From Inia geoffrensis (Eukaryota > Chordata > Mammalia > Artiodactyla > Iniidae): 64,000 bases of DNA. This document shows, one piece after another, positions 45,207-55,418 of this stretch. Both the position numbers and the translations under genes were made by a program. The notes under the pieces are model-generated. The model was given only the letters and a program-made list of their open reading frames with translations, ran no database searches and was not told where the DNA came from. Position 1 is the stretch's first letter; every line of letters starts with the position of its first letter. The stretch spans positions 83,755,501 through 83,819,500 of the forward strand of contig CM070903.1 of NCBI GenBank assembly GCA_036417435.1, in the 5' to 3' direction.

Positions 45207-45220
45207 TAAGGTTATTTTTT

Positions 45221-47320
45221 AAAGATGCCAGCCTGTCTCAGCTCTAAACTTGAAAGGAGTCATCTTATGCTCTTGGAAGCCAGGATGGTGGTGACAACAA
45301 AAATCAGAGGGAGAAACCCCTCATTCTATGCCAAGAAAGATGGTACTCAGGAGATCCAAGTTCACCCCACACTGTCAGCCACCCTCCCGGCTGGAGTTTC
45401 TCCTTCCAGGATTCTTCTGGGTCAAACTTTGGACGGTTTCTGTGTTTCTGTGTGTTTCTTTTCACAGAAAAGACATTTCACTTATAATGCCTGTAAGAAA
45501 ATAGGACCAAGACTAAACACTGAGAGCTTCCCTCCTCCAACAGGAGGGAGAGGTCCCAGGAAAATGGGCTAATAGGACTCATGGCTGGTACTTTCATAAC
45601 TTGCCACCCTGTGGATGCTGGATCCTATTTATTGTCTGTCTTCCAGCACTGCCAGGGGTTCCCACACCAGCTGGTTATGCTGCCAGGGGTCTGCTGGAGA
45701 GCTGGGTGGGCAGGCAGGAGGAGACTCAGACAAGATGAGATCAGTTTCCCAGCTGAACTGGGGAGAAACGTGTATCCCTCACCTCTGGGCTTCTAATGAA
45801 TTCCGATTCAAGCCACACAGGCCTAGGAATCGATAGTTTTTGATCATTTCAAAAACTAGCCCCACTCTGGGTAAAATTACAATGCACAAGAAGCTCAATG
45901 GAGCTTAAAGTCCACAACCTCATTATCATTTCATTAGACTCACATTTCAGCAAGATGGAAAGAAATGTTCTCACACACCACCCCTCCCACGACTCCCCTC
46001 ACCTCCCCGGGTCCTGTGGAATAGCTCGGGAGGACAGCGATGGTTTACAACAGCTGTCAGCTACGAAGGCCACTGGCCACTCCCATCATGCACTCTGCCC
46101 ACGGAGGAAGCTCGGCGCAGTCGCTGGAGACCTCAGCACAAATGCCTCCCAAATCAAATTTGCTATCCTGGGAAGTTTAGTAAAAACAGCCCTGCTGTCA
46201 GTTTGGCTTCTCACAGCTGGAGGGGTCAAGTCATCAACACAATATAAACCCAGGCCAGCAGAACCTTGTCCTGCCCAGGACCCCAGACACCCTCTGGGAA
46301 GCAAAGGATTTGAAAATGTCTTAATGTTTTCCAGTTTGTTTATTTTCCAGTGTTTAATGATATTGTCCATGCAAGGATCAGAAACTCAGTTCCTGCTAAC
46401 AATTAAAGAAGCTTTCTAATTTGGGAGAAAATGTGATTTTAAAAGAGAGAGAGAAAGAACTTGCACAGGAAGTAAAAGCACGTAACTCACATTGTGAACA
46501 TGCACACAGAAAAGCCTTGAGTTGAGAAGACCCTGACTGGATGTGAGCACACAGGGGAAAGCTGTTGGGGAGACTGATCCAACCAGGGGGCCATTTCAGA
46601 GCAGGTCACAAATGTCTGCTCCTCTGCTTCACATCTGTCGTACCTTATCACACTGCCACCACCACCAGACAGTTTCAAGACTGTGGCTTGTATTTGTGAC
46701 TCAAGTGTCCCCAGACCTCACCATCCCACAAGTCCACATGGGTTCCCCTCAGTGAAATGACCAGATTTCACTGCTGCTTGCTCTTGTCTGCCATAGGCTC
46801 AGTCTGTGATCTGAGGGACCCCTTGGGAGTGTCCCACATGTGCTCGTGAGCAGGACTGTCATGGGGAGTGGACGCCATGTCTCTCCAAAGCTTCTCTCTG
46901 CCAACCCTGTTTGCTCTCTGATGCCATGCAGACCACAGTCACCCCAGGGTGGGCCTTGCTGCCACCATGCCCACCTGGTGTCCTCCGTGCCCTGGAGCCT
47001 CACAGTGTCCTTTGCCCCTCCCCCATGCTGTCACACCCTGTCACCTAGACCCCAAACAGGACTGATCTCCCTGAGTCTCATAGGACCCTTTATGAAAATA
47101 GCCCCTTCGGCTTCCTTTGAGGCCTATCCTCCCACAGGACTCAGTGCTAGGTTAGCGGGTCAGGGGTGGTGATATGTACTTCCCTCCACTTCCCTGTATG
47201 TCCCCCATTGCTAAGAGAAACCTGTGCCCCACGCCTCCCCAAATCCAGCAGACACACCTGAATCCCACGGCTAGAAACGATTTTAGCTGAGGTTGGGAAC
47301 CCTACTCCATATCCTCAGAC
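45221..47320. other. Intergenic, mostly unique; candidate noncoding element at 45840-46470
   Basis: 45840-46470 has no recognised repeat. It is AT-rich, with 'attatcatttcattagactc', 'aaatcaaatttgctatcctg' and 'gctaacaattaaagaagctt', a composition like conserved enhancers. A 173-codon frame (45898-46419) covers it by chance and shows no known protein. Confidence 0.35.
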
Positions 47321-47484
47321 CAGTTGTTCTCAACCTTGGCTGAATATTAAAATCACCTGGGAAGCTTTTTCAAATCCTATTGCCAAGGCCACACCCTAAA
47401 GCAAGAAATCAGAATCTCTGGGCATCAGTAATTTTTAAGTCTCCCTAGGTGATTCCAACATGCAGTCAAGATTGAGAACCACTG
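47321..47484 (+). mobile_element. MER5A (hAT-Charlie nonautonomous DNA transposon)
   Basis: It starts 'cagttgttctcaaccttggc' and ends 'caagattgagaaccactg', with imperfect terminal inverted repeats and the MER5A interior 'aaatcacctgggaagctttt' and 'atcagaatctctgggcatca'. Confidence 0.9.
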
Positions 47485-47511
47485 CCTTGGAGGAAGAAAG
47501 AAATGGAGGAA

Positions 47512-47538
47512 GGGAGGGAGGGATTGTGGGAGGGAGGG
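47512..47538 (+). other. G-quadruplex-type tract
   Basis: Six GGG tracts: three separated by single A, a five-base ATTGT loop, then three more separated by single A. It lies 28 bases after the MER5A. Confidence 0.65.
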
Positions 47539-48200
47539 CAAGGCCAAAACGGGGACCCCCTTTCCCTATGAGGGAAGGGAGCTGAAGCAAGCAGACCTAG
47601 TGCCACACCCCAGGACACACACTGAGAAAACCCAGTGATTCTTTCACCAAACCTGCCAGTGACTTGTGCTGCTGTTGTCAGTATCTCTTTCAGCTGAGTC
47701 AATGTATTAGGAAAGTCAAAGACAAGTGCAGCCTGGACCTGGTGGCATCCGAGGTATCTGCAGGGAGGAGGCCTTATCCATGGCCGTGGTGGAGACAGAC
47801 TCCCGCAATTGACAGGACACTGGGAAAGCCCTGTGTCAATCTCCAAACTTCCCAGGATGGCTGGCCATCAGCTCCACGAATGGTGTGGCCAGGGACTGGC
47901 CTATGTTAGCTAGGTACACAAAGAGTTCAGTCACTCATTCATTGGTTCACTCAGTCATTCGTTCATTTGTCCGTCTGCTCACTCACATCCACACATGTCA
48001 GAGCTGTGTGTAAGGGACCTCAGATATCACATGCAGCCCGGTGGTTCCCAGGCTTTGTTTTTTAGCTGAGGAATGCTGGTTTAAGTGAAACCGTATGGAA
48101 GCATAAACAAATACAAGAGGAGTTGCTCTGGGTAAAGTAGGATAGGAAGCCCTGGACCGGCCCACTCATCTCCCTTCTCCTAAGGGGGTTTCACCAGATT
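47539..48200. other. Intergenic, with an imperfect TTCA/TTCG repeat
   Basis: 47927-47992 is a degenerate cattcattggttcactcagt-like run, possibly an L2 tail in reverse. The rest is unique. Confidence 0.4.
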
Positions 48201-48204
48201 CTCC

Positions 48205-48385
48205 TGTTTCAAGGAGAAACAGGGTTTGGAAACCTCTCATCTTATAAACTAGGACACTGAGGCACAGAGCAGGGTGGGGTCTTGCCCAGGGTCATACAGA
48301 TTTCACGTAACAAACTTTACTGTGCCAGGTTTGGGGAAATACAGAGCTGAGTAAGACGCTGTCCTTGCAAAAGGAGGAGCTTACA
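48205..48385 (-). repeat. MIR then L2 tail fragments (reverse)
   Basis: 'aggacactgaggcacagagc' and 'gcccagggtcatacagattt' are reverse MIR; 'tactgtgccaggtttgggga' onward is a reverse L2 end. Confidence 0.65.
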
Positions 48386-49280
48386 GCATAGATCACTAAC
48401 CTCAGATGCTGAAGCAAATGGCCAATTTAATCAAATGACCTGCCTCTCTCAGCTTTGTTTTCTGAAGAAAGCCCTTCCCAGGTTCTTTCCCAGCACGTGG
48501 GGAGAGCTGCAGTCTTGGCCTCCGGAGCGCACCAGGTGTAATTCATGTTCAGCTGGGATGCATACTGCCAGCCTCTGACTGTCCTGGGTGTTTTCCTGGT
48601 TGTGAAATATTTTGGATATCACACTGGTATTCCACCATCAAAGTTCCCAAAGTGTAAGAATCAGAAAACATCATTAACTGATCAGCAATACCTGCCTTCT
48701 CACTGCTATTATTCGATGCCAGATCTACTGAGATCTTTCAAAAAGTGGAGACCATTCTCTTCATGGGATGACTTCCGTGGGGGACGTTCTGGGCACGGTC
48801 TTCCTGAAGGTGCCTTTTGGGTACAGGGTGGCCAGGCTGAATTCTGAGATGGATTGAAAGCCACACGGTGCCTCAGAGCAAAGCACAGGCCTGAGTTCAA
48901 TCCCTAATCCTCCCACTCGCAAGCAGTGCTTGTGTGTGTGCAGGACAGGCATTTCTCAAGTCCAAAGTTGTACATGCAGTGAGTGCTGTCCCACCCCAGG
49001 AAATGCCCTCAGCTGCAGGGAGCGGCCTTGCCTAAGTTATGCCCCTTCCCAGGGGTGCAATGACCCAGCCCCATTCCCTGGATGCAGGAACATCTCTGAA
49101 GGGTCGTCTAAGCTTCAGTGTGCCCCATGGGAGCGACTGAGGCCTCGTGGCAACTCCAATGCCATTCACCCTCTCCCTTCGCCCAGTCCTGTTTCCTTAC
49201 AGGCCTTGCTCTGTCCCCAATTAACCTCCTGCACACAGTCTTCCTCTCAGAGTCTATTTCCTGAAGACCCTGACCCTCAA
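48386..49280. other. Intergenic, no recognised gene
   Basis: Unique DNA. A 100-codon frame at 48545-48847 has no splice signals or known relatives that I can see. Not called. Confidence 0.35.
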
Positions 49281-49284
49281 TGGC

Positions 49285-49400
49285 ACATATCCACAAAATG
49301 AGGACAATAACCCCTACCTCTAAAAGCTATTGTGAGCCTTAAGTGAGCTCACTGTTCACGTGAAGTTTCCTCTCTAACTCGGTGCCTGGAATATAGACTG
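49285..49400 (+). repeat. MIR 3' fragment
   Basis: 'caaaatgaggacaataaccc' followed by 'gctattgtgagccttaagtg' is MIR. Confidence 0.7.
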
Positions 49401-49612
49401 ATCGATACATACTGTTCACTTTCTCCCCCCTCTGTTCTTTCTTCCTCCAAGTGTTTACAGATTTTATAGTGAGTGTTCTCTCTCCTCTGAGGGATACATC
49501 TGGCTCTCTGTTCATTGGCCGAGCAGAAGTGATTGACACATTCCGAACCCAGTAAATGTCCAATCTCTTCTTGTGTTGAGGTGTTCTACATAGCTGTGCT
49601 CACCTCTTATAA

Positions 49613-49617
49613 ACACA

Positions 49618-49657
<40 letters not shown>
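49613..49657. repeat. (CA)n microsatellite
   Basis: About 20 CA units with one interruption near the left end. Confidence 0.95.
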
Positions 49658-49659
<2 letters not shown>

Positions 49660-49759
49660 TATTAAAGAATTCTGCAACCTCTGGAGTTTTACAAACATCC
49701 AAGGCTTTATACCGTTGCCACAACACACAAAGAATTGCTTGTGTAGAGACCCGTATGCC

Positions 49760-50190
49760 AAGTGAGACATCCCAGGAGGGAGGGATCATTTCCTGGTGGT
49801 ATCATCAAGGAGGTCCTCATGAAGGAGATAACATTCATCATAGGTTTTGAAGGCTGGATAGAAATTCAGCAGAGAGGCTGGGAGTGGCTTTCCAGACCAA
49901 GGGAATAATATCGCAGTCAACAGTGGAGTTGGGAAAACAAAGCATGCCTAGACAAGCCCTACAGTCTTGGCTGAAGACAGGGTTTTGTAGAGGAGGACGA
50001 GGCGGAGCATCCAAAGCTGGGGAGACAGTTTGAGACCTGACTGGGTGGGTCTTGAAGGCCAAGCTGAGGCTGGAAGCAATGGGGCTCCACTGACAATTTT
50101 TGAGAATGAGGGATAGCTTTAGGAAGCTCCGCCATGGAGAGGATTGAATGGAATGATATGAGAGGTCAGGAAACCAGTGTCTACGCTCTG
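49760..50190 (-). repeat. L2 remnant (reverse)
   Basis: 'ataggttttgaaggctggat', 'gtcttgaaggccaagctgag' and 'gaagcaatggggctccactg' follow reverse L2 order. Confidence 0.6.
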
Positions 50191-50320
50191 GTAACCGACA
50201 GGGCTAGCGAAGACCCCTCACCTGACTGGGGCACTACTGGGCCAGGAGGGATGGGCTCCTGGGGCGAGAGCGCTGGTCACTTTTTCAGAACACCACAACT
50301 ATCAAACCCTTCAGGGGCGA

Positions 50321-50362
50321 CTGTGCAAGTACCCCTGTGCAAGTACCCCTGTGCAAGTACCC
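50321..50362 (+). repeat. Three perfect 14-base tandem copies
   Basis: The unit ctgtgcaagtaccc is repeated three times without a mismatch. Confidence 0.95.
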
Positions 50363-50599
50363 TTCAAGGCACCTCATCTGAGAATAAACAACAAGTGAGC
50401 TCACTCCCCAACAATTGTTTGGAGAAGTGAAAGAGGAAACTGACCTCGATATAAGGGAGCCTGACTCACTGTTTCTCAGTGACCTTGTGCAGGAAAATTC
50501 TCTGAGTCTGCTGCCAGTCACCTCCTCTGTCCACACCTTGCCTCATAGGAATGTGGACACCAAAAGGGAGTCCCATGAATAAAACACCTAGAGAAACTT

Positions 50600-50800
50600 C
50601 TGGAAACAGGACAGACTCAGCCCTACTTCCCCACTCCCTTGCTGTAAGGCCTTGGGCACATCACTTAACACCTTTCCAGGCCTCAGTTTCCTCATCTATA
50701 AAATGGTCATAATAACTATCACCACCCATCTGTGGGACTTTTATGAGATCAAGTAGCCTAATAAACCTGAAGGTGTTTAAAGCTCTTTGGAAGCAGTGCT
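50600..50800 (+). repeat. MIR
   Basis: 'ctgtaaggccttgggcacat', 'ccaggcctcagtttcctcat' and 'tttatgagatcaagtagcct' are MIR blocks. Confidence 0.8.
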
Positions 50801-51280
50801 AAAGCAATGCAGGGTGTCATGGTGATGCTGTTATGTAATTGTGTATTGCTATTGCAGCCGCCCCTGTAGCCTATGCATCTCTTTTCTCTGAAGAGCCCAA
50901 ATGCTGCTCATGGTGTCCTTTTTTCACAAATATTTCTCAAATGCTCGCTCTTGTTTAGATGTGGGCTTGAGACCAGAAGTCTCCATAGATACTGCCTACC
51001 TGAAACGGACCTTGAGTCAGATCCTACGAGAGCCTGGCTGAGAGCAACTTGGAGCTGATTCACCACCACTCAGCGGGAAGCTGATGGTGTCGTGGTCAGA
51101 AAAAAGCAGGTGACTCAAGGTGGAACTTCCTGGACACAGAGGAACTGTGATCAGTCATCTCTCCAATTCCATCTCCTTGGTTGCACTGATCCAGATCCCA
51201 GCCCCTCCCCTCCCAGACTACCTTCTGATCCCACTGCCTAGAAATATAACAGTGGGGCCAGCATGATTCACCAACCACGT
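50801..51280. other. Intergenic, no recognised element
   Basis: Unique sequence with no supported gene. Confidence 0.4.
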
Positions 51281-51395
51281 GACCTCATTTTCCTCATCTG
51301 TAAAATGGGTCTAATAACCTCTGAGCTGCCTGCCTTATAGGGCTGATATGAGGAGGGCCCCACAGGCCAAGGATGCAAGAATGCTTGGTGACTCT
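51280..51395 (+). repeat. MIR fragment
   Basis: 'cattttcctcatctgtaaaa' followed by 'tgggtctaataacctctgag' and 'agggctgatatgaggag' is MIR. Confidence 0.8.
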
Positions 51396-52400
51396 AAGGT
51401 GTCGCACCAAGGTAAAGGGCTGTTTGAGAGGACCTTTCAAATGTATGTTTCAAGATGGTTTCCTGCCCAGGGAAGGGGGTGGAGAGGATGGCTGGCGGCC
51501 GATCTGCCGTGGCTATAAGAGAAGTCATAGGGGAATCCCAGGATGTCGGTTCCCTCCAGACCCGAAGTTCCAAAGCTGAATAGAAAGCATTTCTTGAACA
51601 TGGGTATTTGAGGGAACAGCTCTTAGTGTTCTGATACAAAGCATCCCCCTTCAGAAAGATCTAACAGCCCCCCAAACCACAAGACCAGGACAGTGGGGGA
51701 GTCATCATCTTCCCTCAGCCCATGGCTTGGCTGTTGCCCTCTTCCTAAGTGTCTCTGGATTCTCTGGACAGAGGCATGGGCTGGCTGGGACAGTGACACC
51801 CACCCAGACCACAAAGGAACATGGCTGGAGAAGGCAGAATCCCTCTAATTATGAGAGGTTAGAGCTGAGATACCAGGAGGCTGCAAGTCCCCTTCCCAGG
51901 GGTCCTGGCCTGAATGGAAAGAAGGAGAAGACCCCGTCCCCCAGGGCAGCAGGCATCCAGCAGGAACAAGGGCAAGGCCAGGGGTGGGCCCACTTGCCAT
52001 GTCTGGCTTGACTCCCCTGCTTACAGGTTGGGTGGGTAGAGAGGAAATAGGTTTTCTCCAGGAGAAGTAGCCTAGGAATAACCCACAGCATCATAGCCCT
52101 CTGGGGTTTCCCCCACGCGGGCTGGGACAGGGGTGATGAACTCCAGAGTCCCTGACGCAAGGACAAGTTCTCCACGTGCACGGAGAAGGCTTAGATCGTC
52201 AGAAACTCTGTCCCTGCCCCCCCACTTTTAAGTGTTCCCCAGCCTGAAATGATGTCCTCACTCATCAGCCTGGGATTTGTGTCTTTCCTTTAACTTCACC
52301 TCTCCTATCCGTCTGGCCAGATCCGGATCACACTCCCAGACCGTCTGCCAATTTGACTTAGAGTGACCCTCCATGTTGAGGGACCTCCATAGCCCTGCTC
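51396..52400. other. Intergenic, no recognised gene
   Basis: Unique GC-rich DNA. No splice-supported exon. Confidence 0.4.
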
Positions 52401-52404
52401 GCCT

Positions 52405-52635
52405 TCCTTGGTTCAGTGGCCATGAGCACAGACTCTGGGACCAAACTGTCTGGGTTCAAGTCCCAGGTCTACCGTCAACTAGCCCTGTGACCTGGGGCAG
52501 CTTACTTAACCCTTCTGGGCCTCCACTCTCCCCAGTATTTGGGGATCATAGCAGGACCCACCTCAGAGCCTTGCTGGAAGAATTAAGTGTGTTAATATGT
52601 GCTCAGCATAGCATTTGCCACCCAATTAGCCCTAC
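52405..52635 (+). repeat. MIR, nearly complete
   Basis: 'gagcacagactctgggacca', 'ctgggttcaagtcccaggtc', 'gtgacctggggcagcttact' and 'agaattaagtgtgttaatat' run through the whole MIR. Confidence 0.88.
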
Positions 52636-52639
52636 ATCT

Positions 52640-52950
52640 GCGTTGGCTCCTTTTGAAAATCCCCACCCATTGCCTTTTCAAAACTGGGCTTCAGATCTAC
52701 TTTTGAAGGCCTTCCTAGACTGTTCTCTGCTCTGCTGCCTTCTCCACAGTTGCACTGTCCCTTGTCATGTTGGTTCTCTCCTTGCTTCCTGGACATAAAG
52801 TAGCTTATGTAAACTCATGGGACAAGCTAGCCAGCATTAATCCTTCCTAGGAAACCTCAGTCTTCCACCTGCCTGAGCTTGTGATCCTTCTCTACAAAGC
52901 CGTGCCCCTCTCATCTTTCAAAATTCTGCTCAAAACTCACGTCCTTCGTG
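52640..52950 (+). repeat. L2-like remnant
   Basis: 'tcaaaattctgctcaaaact' and 'gaaggccttcctagactgtt' fit decayed L2 blocks. Confidence 0.45.
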
Positions 52951-52954
52951 AACC

Positions 52955-53190
52955 ATGGCACAGTGGGAGAAACATACGCTCTGGGTTTGAATCCCGGCTG
53001 AACCTGTACCGCTGTGTGACCCTGGGCAAGTTACCTAACCTCTCTTAGTTTCAATTTCCTGATATGTCAAACGAGGTAAGTACCCCCCCACACAAGATGG
53101 AGAGGATAAAATGAAATAATGACCCCTAGATGCCTGGGGTAGTGCTGGTGCACAGTAAGTGCTCAGTGAATGTTTCCCTTCTATCCTCCC
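52955..53190 (+). repeat. MIR, nearly complete
   Basis: 'ctctgggtttgaatcccggc', 'ctgtgtgaccctgggcaagt', 'tacctaacctctcttagttt' and 'ggtgcacagtaagtgctcag' follow MIR to its end. Confidence 0.88.
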
Positions 53191-53282
53191 GTCCTGCTCT
53201 GATAGCACAGTCTCCCCTCTGCACTCTAGCCCTTAACAATCTTTATAGCTACATTAGCCCCTCTATATATGTTCTTGGATTT

Positions 53283-53510
53283 GTTTTTTTTGTTTTTTTT
53301 TTGTTTTTTTTTTTTTTTGCGGTACGCAGGCCTCTCACTGTTGTGGCCTCTCCTGTTGCGGAGCACATGCTCCGGACGCGCAGGCCCAGCGGCCATGGCT
53401 CACGGGCCCAGCCATTCTGCGGCATGTGGGATCTTCCCAGACCAGGGCACGAACCCATGTCCCCTGCATCGGCAGGCGGACTCTGAACCACTGCGCCACC
53501 AGGGAAGCCC
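53283..53510 (-). mobile_element. CHR-family SINE (short type)
   Basis: Reverse short body from a T/G-rich tail through 'gcggtacgcaggcctctcac' to 'gccaccagggaagccc'. Target duplications tgttcttggattt (53270-53282) and tgtccttggattt (53511-53523) differ by one base. Confidence 0.93.
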
Positions 53511-53534
53511 TGTCCTTGGATTTTTTTATCATGC

Positions 53535-54130
53535 ATTGGTTACTCTTTCATTCATTTGACATTTATTGGGCATTTACTATTTGTCTGATGTTGTGCGAGG
53601 CCCTGGGGATGACTATAACCAAAATCCTTGTCCTGAGAAACTCACAGAAAATTAAGAGGGTCAAATATATGTGCAGATGTCACTAGGGTCTTGTGGTAAG
53701 TGTCATAGCGGGGGCGTGTATACTAAGCACTCTAGATCACAGCCCGTGGAGTGACTAACACTGATTTTGGCAGTCAAGGGTCTTAAATCCAACTAGGCGA
53801 GCCCTGGCTGAGCCCATGCTGGGTGCCAGCATGGTTCTAGGCATAGGGGATTCAGGATGAAGAAGACAGCACCTCTATCCTCAAGGAGTGCACGATCCAG
53901 CGGGGAAGACAGACAAGAGGACGTGAGGCTCATACCAGGTGGAGTGTGCCTGTGTGCCCAGGGTGCTGTCATGCAAGGGGGGACAGCTAAGGATGGGGGC
54001 AAGGAAGGCTTCCTGGAGGAGGTGCCATCTAAGACTTGAAGGACAAGTAGGAATTGGCTAAACAAAGGAGGGATGGAAGATCTGTCCAGGTTGAGGGAAA
54101 CAGTGCAAGGCCCGGGAGGAGTTAGACCAG
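53535..54130 (-). repeat. L2 remnant (reverse)
   Basis: 'tcatttgacatttattgggc', 'tcctcaaggagtgcacgatc', 'aggcttcctggaggaggtgc' and 'aagacttgaaggacaagtag' follow reverse L2 order. Confidence 0.75.
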
Positions 54131-55250
54131 GTGGAGGGCTCTACTGGTAGTTCTGGATGTTTGGATGCATATGCACGAGGCTCTGAGCTTCTAGCAAGCT
54201 CTCCTTTGCTCCTCTGTCTCCCTGCAACATCCTTTCTCCAGTCAGACCCCTCAGTCCCAGCTCCAGGGGTGCCTCATCCCAGAGGCTTCAGCGCCTCTGC
54301 TGTCTGCCCTAGTTCGGGAGCCACGTGGCTCGGGCTCTTCCTAAGGGCTGGGGAAACTGTGGAAGGAGAACGGGGAGGTGGGTTCTTAGGCTGAGCTGGA
54401 AAAAGGAAAGAATTCCCCCACCCCTGGCTCCCCACGCAAGGACACTGAGTGATGGCCAGAGTTGGCCTTGGTTGTGGTCAGTCTGTGGTAACAGCTGCTA
54501 GATATCAGGAAAGAACTGGCTTCCTCAGCTAAAGCCTCCCCACGCCCAGGCCCTCGGCTTCTGCCAAATCAGTGCCCGCTAATTTGGTCAAGGTGAATTT
54601 CTCCTCCCTTTCCTGGTGTTTTGCCGCCCAGCCAGCAGGCGGCAGGGACGCCCAGCGCACCCCACATCCACTGGGGCACAGGCGTGCGGCCAGCACGCTG
54701 ATTGCCACACCTGCACACTCACACACACGTACACGTGAACTCACAGTACCCACGCTCACACACGGACTCTCACAATCCTTACCTACACATCTGCTCATCC
54801 ACACACATGCTCGCATGCCCTCGCACACCCGAAGGGCCTGGCTTACCTCTGTTCCGTAAGTTCCCTTTGAACAGGATCAGCCCCTTGGAAGGATCTGGGC
54901 CTCCAGCCCAGGGATGTGAAGCCCTGGGCCAGAGAACCCCAGTATCTCTCACTGAGAGGGTACCAAAGGGTTAAGAGAGAACATTTCCAGGGAGTTTGCC
55001 TCTTAATCAACACAGTTAATTCTTTCCCTTTTACAAACATAAATTCTTGGCAGTCAGTAACCAAGAAAGAAAGGGGTAAGAAAAAAAATCTTAACCCAAC
55101 ATTAGTCAAATCTTTGCCTCTTCCTTTTTTTTTTCCCCCTCAAGTTAAAACCCAGGGGAATTCAAAGTAATGAGAGAAATCCCAGCCCGGATGGAATGTT
55201 TTTGCTAATATATGTCTGCAAGTTATTTAAATGTATGTTTAAGTGTGCAT
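54131..55250. other. Intergenic, unique; AT-rich block at 54950-55220
   Basis: The left half is GC-rich with the CTCF-like motif and a degenerate CA-rich run. The right block ('cttaatcaacacagttaatt' and 'ctaatatatgtctgcaagtt') is repeat-poor and may be conserved noncoding DNA. No gene is supported. Confidence 0.35.
54632..54645 (+). promoter_or_regulatory. Candidate CTCF site in a CpG-richer patch
   Basis: CCAGCAGGCGGCAG differs from CCRSYAGRKGGYRS at one position. It lies in GC-rich unique DNA just left of an imperfect CA-rich run (54712-54832). Confidence 0.4.
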
Positions 55251-55253
55251 GTA

Positions 55254-55258
<5 letters not shown>

Positions 55259-55327
<69 letters not shown>

Positions 55328-55367
55328 AGGGAGGGAGGGAATATGAGAGCAAGCAAGGATGGCTGAT

Positions 55368-55418
<51 letters not shown>
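55259..55418. repeat. Composite microsatellite (TG)n(GA)n(GGGA)n ... (TG)n
   Basis: (TG)n runs into (GA)n at 55297, then (GGGA)5 to 55340, a 28-base spacer, and a second (TG)n at 55369-55418. Confidence 0.95.

Noticed and set aside
48545..48847. 100-codon frame with membrane-like start
   Set aside because: No relatives recognised and no splice signals. Expected by chance in this length of sequence.
50321..50362. CRISPR-like array
   Set aside because: Three adjacent 14-mers without spacers, in a mammalian genome.
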